Source of the DNA: Kiritimatiellia bacterium
Lineage (GTDB): Bacteria; Verrucomicrobiota; Kiritimatiellia; CAIQIC01; Lenti-01
Reading direction: 5' to 3'
Assembly: GCA_017540905.1 (NCBI GenBank)
Contig: JAFYAC010000034.1
Location: 1-35,152, forward strand
DNA length: 35,152 nt
Part shown: piece after piece, positions 1-7,170 of the stretch
Layout of the letters: each line of letters starts with the position of its first letter
How positions within the stretch are numbered: the stretch's first letter is position 1
Program-made: the position numbers and the translations under genes
The notes under the pieces: generated by a model
What the model was told of the DNA's origin: nothing
Databases searched by the model: none
The model's input: the letters and a program-made list of their open reading frames with translations, nothing else

Positions 1-174
1 CACTGTCAATCGGTGGTCCTCGGCGACTACACGGTGAACGCGGATCCAACCCGACTGGACGCGACGGCAAGCGCTTTCGCCCGCTTCCTCCGCGAAAAAG
101 ACCTGCCGCCGAAGCTCGCCGCCCACCGCGACCGCTTCCTCTGCCGTCTCGCCGAAGCCACGCCCACCACCTGA
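1..174 (+). CDS. C-terminal fragment of an unknown protein
   Basis: The frame is open from the first base of the window to a TGA at 172-174 and gives the last 57 residues of a protein whose beginning lies outside. The fragment reads as a strand-turn (VVLGDYTVNAD) followed by a helix (ARFLREKDLPPKLAAHR) and a short tail. The frame has the strong C preference at third positions seen in the next genes, which supports it being coding. I do not recognise the family. About 155 bases of non-coding DNA separate it from the chaperone gene, so it need not belong to the same transcript. Confidence 0.5.
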   Translation, partial: HCQSVVLGDYTVNADPTRLDATASAFARFLREKDLPPKLAAHRDRFLCRLAEATPTT

Positions 175-330
175 CGGCGGGGCAAGGGAACGGCGGAACG
201 GCGCACCGCGCGCTTTGGGGTTGCGCGGGGGACGGCGGTTGTGCCATTTTAGCGGTCGAGGCAACGGGTGGACGGTGTGTCCGGCCGGTTGCCGGTGTGT
301 TGCAAAACGAACCAACACGAGGAACGAACC

Positions 331-804
331 ATGACGTTTTCCGACATCGTCGCCGCCCTCTCCAAGGAACTGGGCACCGAAATCGAAACCGAAGGGGCTG
401 TGTGCGCCATACGGGCCGGGGCGGAGGACGGGACCTCCGTCACGGTCATCCTGCACGGGCTCGACGAATGCGGGGCCGTCCTCCTCGCCGCCGACATCGG
501 CGAGCCGCCCCCCGAAGGCCGCGACCGCCTCCTGCCCGTACTCCTCGAAGCCAACGACCTGTTCCGCGACACGGCGGGCGCCACCCTTTCGCTGGACCCC
601 GACCGCGGCCGCATCCGCCTCCAGCGCACCATCCCGACCGACACCCTCGCGCAGGGCGGCGTCGGGATCGCTTTCGCGGCCTTCGCCGACACCGCCGCCG
701 CCTGGCGGCAGCTCGTGGCCGACTTCCGCGCCGCGCCCCCCGCGCCCCCCGCCGCGGAAGCCGCGGACGGGGACCTGCCGCCCGACCCCGGGCTTTTCGC
801 GTAA
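331..804 (+). CDS. CesT/Tir-type type III secretion chaperone
   Basis: A 157-residue acidic protein of the size usual for class I type III secretion chaperones. These dimers hold one or a few effectors in a secretion-ready state in the cytoplasm. The pattern seen here is that of the family: an N-terminal helix (FSDIVAALSKELG), central strands, the segment LLPVLLEANDLFRDTAGATL followed by LDPDRGRIRLQ, and a C-terminal helix with AAWRQLVADF. The ATG at 331 is preferred to the in-frame codon at 268 because GAGGA stands at 319-323, seven bases upstream. The gene lies 57 bases before a probable cargo gene, the usual chaperone/effector arrangement. The family assignment rests on this pattern only. 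The cargo is inferred from position. Confidence 0.72.
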   Translation: MTFSDIVAALSKELGTEIETEGAVCAIRAGAEDGTSVTVILHGLDECGAVLLAADIGEPPPEGRDRLLPVLLEANDLFRDTAGATLSLDPDRGRIRLQRTIPTDTLAQGGVGIAFAAFADTAAAWRQLVADFRAAPPAPPAAEAADGDLPPDPGLFA

Positions 805-844
805 CCTTTCCCGCCGCCGCGTGTGGACCGGGCAAAGAAACCCA
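801..844 (+). promoter_or_regulatory. Conserved leader, copy 1
   Basis: About 37 of 44 bases match 2403-2446, and each copy ends just before a Shine-Dalgarno and start codon of an effector-like gene. This copy begins with GTAACC, which includes the TAA stop of the chaperone gene, and contains GCCGCCGCGTGT and GACCGGGC. It could be a promoter for a dedicated sigma factor or regulator, or a conserved 5' untranslated segment. Which of these it is cannot be told from two copies. Confidence 0.5.
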
Positions 845-861
845 GCCCCAAGGAGGACCCC

Positions 862-1901
862 ATGCCCCATCTCAACCGAGCCGTCGACGATCCGCTGATG
901 CCCCGCGACAACTACAAACCCTATTCCCACATCGCCGCCGCGGTCGGCGAAGTGGATCCCGACAAGACCCTCGACCTCCACAAGCTGCACTTCTCCCTGG
1001 ACGACTTCCAGAAGCTTTCCAAGGGCACCTACAACGCCGGCGAGTTCCGCATCACGGATTCCGGCAAGCTCGACATCGTCAACAACCACAAGACCTGGAC
1101 GCTCTTCAACCACAAGGCCGTCGACGGCCCGGACTCCTACGCCATCCGCGTCGCCTTCGCCAAGGCGATGGCGGCCGGCGGCCTCGGCAAAAACGCCATG
1201 AAGGCCGTCCGCGAGGCCCTCGGCAAAGGCCCCGGCTACACCATGCGCAGCGTCAAGGCCATGACGCCGCTCTCCCGGAAGGAAGTCCGCGAGCTCATCG
1301 ACGCCAACATCGCCACCCTCAACGCCGGGCGCGAGCCGGACAGGCAGCTCAGGACCTACGACCAGCTCCACGCCCGCTATTCCCCGGAGGAAAAGCGGGA
1401 CATCGCCGCCGCCCGCGAGGAAATCAACCGCACCGGCAGCGCCCCCAAGGTCCATCTCAGCACCGAACTGTCGGACGTCATCTTCGTCACCAAAGCGCCC
1501 CCCCCTTCGACGGCCTGTCCAAGGCGGACGCCGAGGACTACCTCGAGTTCATCGACGAACTCTCCACCGCCATCGACAGCCTCCTGGACCAGGACGCCCT
1601 TTACGACTGGAGGCGCGAGAACCGCACCGAATACAAGGTGACCGTCATGGGCGGCGCCAACGGCATGGCCATCGCCCTCGCCGGCGGGCACGTCGTCTTC
1701 GAAACGCTCGCCGACGGCAAACGCTCGCGCATCGACTTCGGCTTCACCCCCGAAAAGCTCCCGGCGCGGCTCGACCGCGCCCAGGCAATGCTCAACGAAA
1801 TCGCGAACCTCGAAGTCGACGGAACCATCGTCCGCGGGCTTGTCCCGAATGCTGATCAGACAAGCTTCTCGTCCCCTCAGAAAGACAAATCTCCGCTGTG
1901 A
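862..1901 (+). CDS. Putative secreted effector, reading frame broken at a C8 run
   Basis: The start ATG at 862 follows AAGGAGGA (850-857). The frame reads well through MPHLNRAVDD and VIFVTKAPP, then becomes Ser/Thr/Pro-rich nonsense after the eight cytosines at 1498-1505. Sensible sequence resumes in the frame one base back (FDGLSKADAEDYLEFIDEL) and runs to the TGA at 1899-1901. The whole product would be about 346 residues, soluble, with helical segments and no signal peptide. I do not recognise a domain. The break could be a real mutation, slippage that yields two products, or one missing C in the assembly. The last ~20 residues (from LVPNADQTSF) are encoded inside an inserted repeat element. 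Position behind the chaperone and the shared leader suggest a type III cargo; that is inference. Confidence 0.55.
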
Positions 1902-2220
1902 AATGCGCGTTTCTGTCCGTGCCTGCGGCGCAAACACGGAGCGCGCGGGGGTGTGAGACACGGAGGTTGCCGGAAGGGGGCTTCGCTCCGACGGCATCTT
2001 TCCGTTCTCTGTCTTGGCCTCCGGCAAAGTGTTTGGAGTGTGTTTTCGGAGCGTAGCCCCCCCTCCGGCAAACTCCACCTCCCCAAACCCTCCGTGCCTC
2101 CTTCCTCCGTCCCCTCCGTGTTTCGCGCCGCGAGCCTGTTTCCAAAGAATAATCCTTGCCTGATCGGCATTCGGGCTTGTCCCATGTGTGGACGAAGCTT
2201 GTCTGATCAGCATTCGGGAC
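1842..2220. mobile_element. MITE-like element with perfect 27 bp terminal inverted repeats
   Basis: The 27 bases at 1842-1868 are the exact reverse complement of 2194-2220 (each end reads GTCCCGAATGCTGATCAGAC inward). The 379 bp in between hold no credible gene. They contain the ~232 bp repeat that recurs at 13.7 kb, and a partial third copy of the terminal sequence near 2160-2184. No clear target-site duplication is visible. The left end lies inside the 3' end of the preceding gene. Confidence 0.6.
1901..2132 (+). repeat. Dispersed ~232 bp repeat, copy A
   Basis: Aligns along its whole length with 13672-13905, starting at AAATGC and ending at GTTTCGCGCCGCG. Shared blocks include CAAACACGGAGCGCGCGG, ACACGGAGGTTGCCGG, GGGGGCTTCGCTCC and CTCCTTCCTCCGTCCCCTCC. 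Copies of the heptamer CACGGAG point inward from the left and its complement appears at the right, giving the repeat loosely inverted ends. It lies inside the MITE-like element. Confidence 0.75.
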
Positions 2221-2402
2221 TGCCCGTCCTACCCGCGTCGGGTGGTTTTCATGAAGATGAATGTGGTTGAAAATGGAAGGAATTGGCAATGTTTTCTGTG
2301 ATTGCAAATGTGGGCGGCAGATGCGGCTGGAATTCGCACCTCCCCAAAAAACCGTTTGTTCGTGCGCGGCGGGGGCGGGCGTGGGAAAAACGCGGGAGTG
2401 CG
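2221..2402. other. Intergenic DNA upstream of the kinase-like effector
   Basis: This lower-GC stretch between the MITE-like element and the conserved leader has no credible open frame. It probably carries the natural upstream region of the 2468 gene. I can point to no specific promoter in it. Confidence 0.35.
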
Positions 2403-2446
2403 GTAACCTTGCCGGCCGCCGCGTGTAGACCGGGCGGAACAACCCA
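2403..2446 (+). promoter_or_regulatory. Conserved leader, copy 2
   Basis: The second copy of the leader found at 801-844. It starts with GTAACCTTGCCGGCCGCCG and continues with CGTGTAGACCGGGC. The Shine-Dalgarno CAGGAGA (about 2454-2460) and the ATG at 2468 follow. Because this copy is purely intergenic, its conservation cannot be explained by coding constraint. Confidence 0.5.
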
Positions 2447-2467
2447 ACGGATCCAGGAGAAAAAACC

Positions 2468-5152
2468 ATGCCACTGCCGAACGTGAACATCAAGAGCGTG
2501 CCGATGGACTATTTCCTCCGCGGCGTCGAAGCCGCCCAGCCCCAGGGCGCCCCGCAGGCGCAGGCCGCCGGGCAGCAGGCCCCCCAGGTGCAGCAGCAAC
2601 AGCAGCAGGCGCATCCCGCCGGCAAGATGGTCGCCCAGCTCGACGTGCTCCTCCTCAAGGCCGCCCGGAACGGTACCGTCAGCCTCACCGGGAACAAGGT
2701 CAGGCACACGTTCCAGAAGCTCGTCGACGACGGCGCCCTCGACACCGATTCGCTCAAGGCCCTCGAAAAGGCCGGCACCACCGCCGCCAAGACCTTCAAG
2801 GCCCTCTCCAACTTCACCGGGCAGCAGCTCGCGGCGGCCATCGACGGGGAAGGGCACATCGACGGGACCTCCACCCCCGCCGGCAAGGCCGTGGCCGCCG
2901 CCATCCAGGCCCAGGAGGACCTCTCGGACCTGCTCGCGCAGCTCGCCAAGGGCCTCGACGCCCTCGTCCGCCACGACGCGGAGATGCGGGAGGCGAATCC
3001 GCAGTACCGGGGCGTGGACGCGAAGGCCCACGCCGAAATCAACGACTTCCGGCTGCTCTGCGACCGCCGCGCGTCGGAAATCGCCGCGCTGACCCGCCAG
3101 ATGCGGGCATTCGCGCTGAATCTCGCCGCCAACGGCCAGAACGCCGACCCCAACATCGCCGCCATCCTCAAGGCCAAGGTCTCCTCGCTGCTGCCGCGCC
3201 AGGCCATCGCGGTGCACGGGACCCCGGACGCCCTCGCCACGGTCAACCAGGAGGTCGCCGCCCGCCTGCGCCCCGTCGCCGAGAAGATCGACGCCTTCCG
3301 CCGCAACCCCACGGCCACCATCGTCAAGCGCGACCTCGAAGCCCTCCAGACCGACATCGCCACGATGAAGGCGGCCCTCCAGGACATGCGCCGGAACGGC
3401 GTGGCGGTCCAAGGCGGCCGCATGGTGGTCCCCAAGGACATCCTCAAGGCCCTCGAAAACGAGGTCGCCCGCACCGAGGCGCTCTTCCAGACCGCCCGCA
3501 GGGAAGTGCGGGGGACGATCATCCGCAACTACCTCTCGACCGCGATGCACCTCTACAACCAGGACCCCTTCCTGGAAGCCGCCTGCCGCCGGTGGAGCCA
3601 GAGGGTCGGCACGATGCTGGACCGCCGCAACGAGTTCATGGTGGCGATGGACCACCTCGCCGACGCCGTGCTCGACCCCGCCAAGACGACCGAACAGCTC
3701 AACGCCCTCGCCACCACGCTCTGCCAGAAGGCCACGAGCCTCTACAACGCCGCGATCGAGGTTCCGAAGCAGTTTCCCCCCGCCCAACAGAACTTCGCCG
3801 ACATGGTCCAGCACATCAAGGGCGTCACGGTCATGGTCGCCGAATTCGTGGACATCATCTGCAAGCTCCGCGCCGCCGACCGCTTCTTCACCGGCGCGGA
3901 GGCGATGGCGGTGTTCAAGGGCGAGCTCTCCGTCTCGTCGGTCGTCGAGGCCCGCGCGCGCGGCCTGCAGGACTCGGACGTGGACCCGGCCAACGAGGAC
4001 GCCAACATCGTCTCGGACCGCCCCCTCGCCACCGGCTCCGGCGGCACGGTCTACGAGCTGGAGCGCGCCGACGGCACGCCCGTCATCTTCAAGGGCGAGA
4101 CGGACAGCCGCACCGGGCTCGACTCCACCGCCGTGGGCGGCGGCGCGAACTTCGACCCGCTGCAGAAGACCTTCAACCTCAACTTCGCCTCCAAGAAGGC
4201 GGCCGAAGCCCTGGGCATGGGCGGGCTGATCGTCCGCTACTCCGCCGGCGTCCACAACGGCGTCTTCGGCTTCTACATGGAGAAGGCCCGGGGCGCCACC
4301 GCCAAGGATTGGCTCGCCGGCCGCTACTCCCCCGACGACGGCCTCACCGCCGACGAAGTCCGCAAGCTCCCCGCCCACGAGGCCCGGCGGGTCAAGGGCG
4401 AAATCAAGCGCCAGCTCAACCGCCTGCAGTGGCTCGACCTCGTGACCGGCCAGGCGGACCGCCACGAATGCAACTACTTCATCCACGTCGACCGCACGAC
4501 CCACGCCGTCACCGTCAAGGGCATCGACAACGACGCCGGCTACTCCCAGTACCGCACCGGCGCGATGAAATGGACCTTCGACAAAAGCCGCTCCAACGTC
4601 TTGCGCTCGCAGGTGGCGGAAATCGCCAAAAAGATCGACCCCGCCAACGAACAAGCCCTCGCCCAGCGCCTCCTCCAGGACCCCGGCATCGTCAAACGGC
4701 TCAACGGCACCCTCGACGTCGACGCCCCGCGGCTCGCCGACAAGACCCTCACCCTCGCGGTCACGCGCGTGACGGGCGCCCAGACCCTGGCCATCCCGGA
4801 CAAGATCGACCGCGAAGCCTACGACGCCATCGTCGCCCTCAAGGAAGGCCCGCGGCGCCAGGCCTACCTCGACTCCATCCGCCCGCGCCTCTCGGAAGCC
4901 AGCTACAACGCGGCCGTCAGCCGCCTGGACGACGTCATCGCCCAAGCCGAACGCCTCCGCGCCGAGAACAAGGTCGTCGACACCGACGCCTGGGCCGACG
5001 TGCAGGAAACGCCCCGCGGCAGCGGCAAGCTCGCCGCCCGCAAACTCGACAACACGGAAAAGTGCATCGGCGGCGACATCGCCAAGGAAGCCCGCCGCGC
5101 CTACTGCCCCTCCATCTACGCCCGCGACGGCTTCGAAAAACTCTTCCGCTGA
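2468..5152 (+). CDS. Large effector-like protein with a C-terminal kinase-like domain
   Basis: 894 residues with no signal peptide and no membrane helix. The first ~55 residues are polar and rich in Gln, Ala and Pro, with a run of six Gln, like secretion-signal regions of type III effectors. Residues ~60-510 are mainly helical, with probable coiled coils. From ~520 the order of motifs fits a protein/lipid kinase-like fold: glycine loop G523-SGG, K542 in VIFKGE, catalytic loop DRHECN (D664, N669), and metal-binding D687 in GIDND. The DRHxxN form resembles phosphoinositide-kinase and HipA-like kinases more than classical HRD kinases. The ATG follows CAGGAGA. The leader is shared with the neighbouring putative effector. 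The kinase fold is a motif reading; substrate and secretion are inferred. Confidence 0.62.
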   Translation: MPLPNVNIKSVPMDYFLRGVEAAQPQGAPQAQAAGQQAPQVQQQQQQAHPAGKMVAQLDVLLLKAARNGTVSLTGNKVRHTFQKLVDDGALDTDSLKALEKAGTTAAKTFKALSNFTGQQLAAAIDGEGHIDGTSTPAGKAVAAAIQAQEDLSDLLAQLAKGLDALVRHDAEMREANPQYRGVDAKAHAEINDFRLLCDRRASEIAALTRQMRAFALNLAANGQNADPNIAAILKAKVSSLLPRQAIAVHGTPDALATVNQEVAARLRPVAEKIDAFRRNPTATIVKRDLEALQTDIATMKAALQDMRRNGVAVQGGRMVVPKDILKALENEVARTEALFQTARREVRGTIIRNYLSTAMHLYNQDPFLEAACRRWSQRVGTMLDRRNEFMVAMDHLADAVLDPAKTTEQLNALATTLCQKATSLYNAAIEVPKQFPPAQQNFADMVQHIKGVTVMVAEFVDIICKLRAADRFFTGAEAMAVFKGELSVSSVVEARARGLQDSDVDPANEDANIVSDRPLATGSGGTVYELERADGTPVIFKGETDSRTGLDSTAVGGGANFDPLQKTFNLNFASKKAAEALGMGGLIVRYSAGVHNGVFGFYMEKARGATAKDWLAGRYSPDDGLTADEVRKLPAHEARRVKGEIKRQLNRLQWLDLVTGQADRHECNYFIHVDRTTHAVTVKGIDNDAGYSQYRTGAMKWTFDKSRSNVLRSQVAEIAKKIDPANEQALAQRLLQDPGIVKRLNGTLDVDAPRLADKTLTLAVTRVTGAQTLAIPDKIDREAYDAIVALKEGPRRQAYLDSIRPRLSEASYNAAVSRLDDVIAQAERLRAENKVVDTDAWADVQETPRGSGKLAARKLDNTEKCIGGDIAKEARRAYCPSIYARDGFEKLFR

Positions 5153-5182
5153 CAACCCCGCCCGCCGGAGGGACAGGACACG

Positions 5183-5591
5183 ATGGACATCCAGACGGTC
5201 GGAACGGATGCTTTCGAGATGGACTGCGTCCGGTTCGGGAACGGGCCGCGGCCTTTCGTGATCCTGCCGGGGCTCGCCGTGCAGAGCGTGCTGGCGTCGG
5301 CGGATGCGGTCGCGGCGGCGTACAAACCGTTCACGGAGGATTTCACCGTCTGGCTGTTCGACCCGCGCAAGGACCTCCCTCCGGGGTACGCCGTGCGGGA
5401 CATGTCGCGGGACACCGCCGCGGCCATGCGGTTCCCGGGACGACCGCGTGTTCGGGGATGGTGCCGCCGTCGAAATCGCGTCGGCAATCCCCGGTGCCGG
5501 ACTGCACCTGTACGACGGCCACGGCCACGCCCTCTACGACACCGCGCCCGATTTCGGCGCCCGGATGCTGGAGTTCTTCCGTCGGGCATGA
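5183..5591 (+). pseudogene. Alpha/beta hydrolase remnant with its middle deleted
   Basis: The ATG at 5183, behind GGAGGGACAG, opens a normal alpha/beta hydrolase N-terminus: GPRPFVILPGL (oxyanion strand), VWLFDPRKDLPPGY, and MSRDTAAAMR. At about 5430-5440 the text jumps, in another frame, to the typical C-terminus DDRVFGDGAAVEIASAIPG, then LYDGHGHALYD (with the catalytic His) and FGARMLEFF, ending at the TGA at 5589-5591. Roughly 100-130 residues that would hold the nucleophile elbow are missing. An internal deletion with a frame change makes activity very unlikely. The C-preferring third positions match the preceding effector gene. Confidence 0.72.
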
Positions 5592-5667
5592 ACACGGCCG
5601 GGGAATGCGGGGGAAGTTTTTGCGGGAGCGTTGCGGAAGAGGGCGGCAGGGTGGATTCCGGGCGCGG

Positions 5668-6126
5668 AAAAGTTTTCGGTTCTTCGGAAATGATAGTGGG
5701 CGGGGAGGATGGCCGAGAGAGCGTGGAGAGATATTTGGGAGAATGGAGAGCGCGCGAGCATTCGCCCCCCTCCGAGAGGGGGGTGCCGCCCGCAGGAAGA
5801 TGGCTTATGGATTGCGAGTGCGGAGCGGAAGGAAAGGGCGGCGGGGGGAGTACTGCGGGGGGCCGTGGATGCAGGCTTTCGCATGGTCCATCCGCGGAGG
5901 GATTGATTCTTTTGTTGCGGTGTAAAGTCGCGCTTGCCGCGACGGCCGACCGCAGTACTCCCCCCGTCGCGGCCCCTGCCGCTTGTCGTTTGCCATGCAT
6001 CCGCCATCCATTCATGGCCGCGCCACCCCCCTCTCGGAGGGGGGAGTGTCCTGTCGCCCCCCTTGTGCCTTGCATTCGTGGGATTCCGGAGGTGGTTCCA
6101 CTATAATCCTCGAAGAACCAAGTTTT
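5668..6126. repeat. Nested inverted-repeat element (~460 bp)
   Basis: Three pairs of inverted repeats lie inside one another. The outer, imperfect pair is 5668-5699 and 6098-6126 (GGTTCTTCGG and its complement). The middle pair is 5765-5785 and 6024-6044 (CCCCCCTCCGAGAGGGGGG). The inner pair is a perfect 17 bp match, 5842-5858 and 5950-5966 (CGGGGGGAGTACTGCGG). No gene is credible inside. One arm resembles 32455-32575, so it is a family rather than a single hairpin. It fills the gap between the hydrolase remnant and the LysR gene. Confidence 0.6.
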
Positions 6127-6140
6127 GACTTTGCGATGTA

Positions 6141-7019
6141 CTACGGGGCGGCGCGGAGGCGGGACAGGAGGGCGGCGGCGGCGGGGGAGAGGGGATGGCC
6201 CTGTTTCCAGGCGAGGTAAACGTCGCTTTCGAGGGCGGGGCGGAAGGGGCGGAAGACCAGGTGGCGGGCGAAGGCGGAGGGTTGGACGCCGTCGATGCAG
6301 ACCGCCGCGCCAAGGCCCGAGGAGACCAGCGCCAGGGCGTTGTAGGCGAGGTTGTAGGTCGCGGCGACGTCGAGGGTGGAGATGTCGCGGCCCAGCCAGC
6401 CGGAGAGGAATTCGGTGACGAACATCTGCCGCGAGACGAGGATGGGGATGCCCGCGAGGTGCTTCGGTGCGATGAATCGGCGCGCCGCGAGGGGTGAATC
6501 GGCGCGCAGGTAGAGGCCCCAGCGGTGGACGTGCGGGAGGACGAGGTAGTCGTAGCCGGGGATGCGCCCGGGGCCGACGAACAGGGCGAGGTCCAGGACG
6601 CCCGCGCGGACGGCTTCGTCGATCTGCTCGCCGTTGCCGGAGGTGACGGTGATTTTGAGGTTCGGGTTCCCCGCGCGCAGGGCGGCGGCGGCACGCGCGA
6701 CGGCGGCAAAGGCCGGGGTTTCGCCCGCGCCGATGGCGAGGGTGCCGGTGAGTCCGGCGGCGGCGGCGGCGCGGAGGTCGTCGCGGGTGCGGTCGGCGAG
6801 GGCGACGATGTCGTCGGCACGGCGCAGGAGCATCGAGCCGCGCGCGGTGGGTTCGACGCCACGGGCGCGGCGGACGAGGAGGGGGCCGCCGAGTTCGTCT
6901 TCGAGCTCGCGCAGCTGCATGGAGAGGGCGGGCTGGGAGATGTGCAAGGCGGCGGCGGCGCGGGTGACGTTCCCGGCCCGCACGATGGCGGCGAAGTTTC
7001 GTAGGGTGCGGATTTCCAT
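6141..7019 (-). CDS. LysR-family transcriptional regulator
   Basis: 292 residues, the usual LysR length. The N-terminal winged helix-turn-helix is clear: MEIRTLRNFAAIV, GNVTRAAAALHISQPALSMQ, LRELEDELG, then the linker helix (PTARGSMLLRRADDI). The remaining ~200 residues form the periplasmic-binding-like co-inducer domain, beginning with GTLAIGAGETPAF. Such proteins bind DNA as tetramers and usually respond to a small molecule. The nearest divergent gene is a transposase, so the target is not evident. An in-frame ATG twelve bases upstream (7031) is also possible; neither has a strong Shine-Dalgarno. The stop is fifteen bases from the nested repeat element. Confidence 0.85.
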   Translation of the reverse strand: MEIRTLRNFAAIVRAGNVTRAAAALHISQPALSMQLRELEDELGGPLLVRRARGVEPTARGSMLLRRADDIVALADRTRDDLRAAAAAGLTGTLAIGAGETPAFAAVARAAAALRAGNPNLKITVTSGNGEQIDEAVRAGVLDLALFVGPGRIPGYDYLVLPHVHRWGLYLRADSPLAARRFIAPKHLAGIPILVSRQMFVTEFLSGWLGRDISTLDVAATYNLAYNALALVSSGLGAAVCIDGVQPSAFARHLVFRPFRPALESDVYLAWKQGHPLSPAAAALLSRLRAAP

Positions 7020-7108
7020 GGCGCAGGGCATCGTGGCACGGGGAGGGGGGGATAAGCAAACCAAATCGGGATGAGGGTGCAATTGGCAGGGGAGATGGAC
7101 GGGAGGGG

Positions 7109-7149
7109 CGGGCGGCACGGGGGCCGCCCTGCGGGACAGGGACAGGGGA
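7109..7149 (-). repeat. REP-like hairpin, copy 1
   Basis: Contains GGGCGGCACGGGGGCCGCCC, a 7 bp stem with a 6-base loop, followed by TGCGGG and ACAGGGACAGGGG. It lies between the LysR gene and the 3' end of the transposase gene. The same sequence occurs at 7777-7818 and 8299-8339. Confidence 0.6.
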
Positions 7150-7170
7150 GGCAACGCGATGGGGGGCAGC

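Noticed and set aside
801..830. HrpL-type promoter box in the shared leader
   Set aside because: GTAACC resembles the -35 part, but the second half (CCAC at the proper distance) is not found. The sigma factor is left open.
1842..2220. Target-site duplication for the MITE-like element
   Set aside because: Bases next to the two ends (GGGCTT and TGCCCG) do not form a direct repeat.
2249..5155. A 968-residue open frame on the minus strand opposite the kinase-like gene
   Set aside because: It is the shadow of a C3-rich gene: Gly/Val/Ala/Leu/Asp-rich without domains, and the plus frame has motifs, a Shine-Dalgarno and the shared leader.
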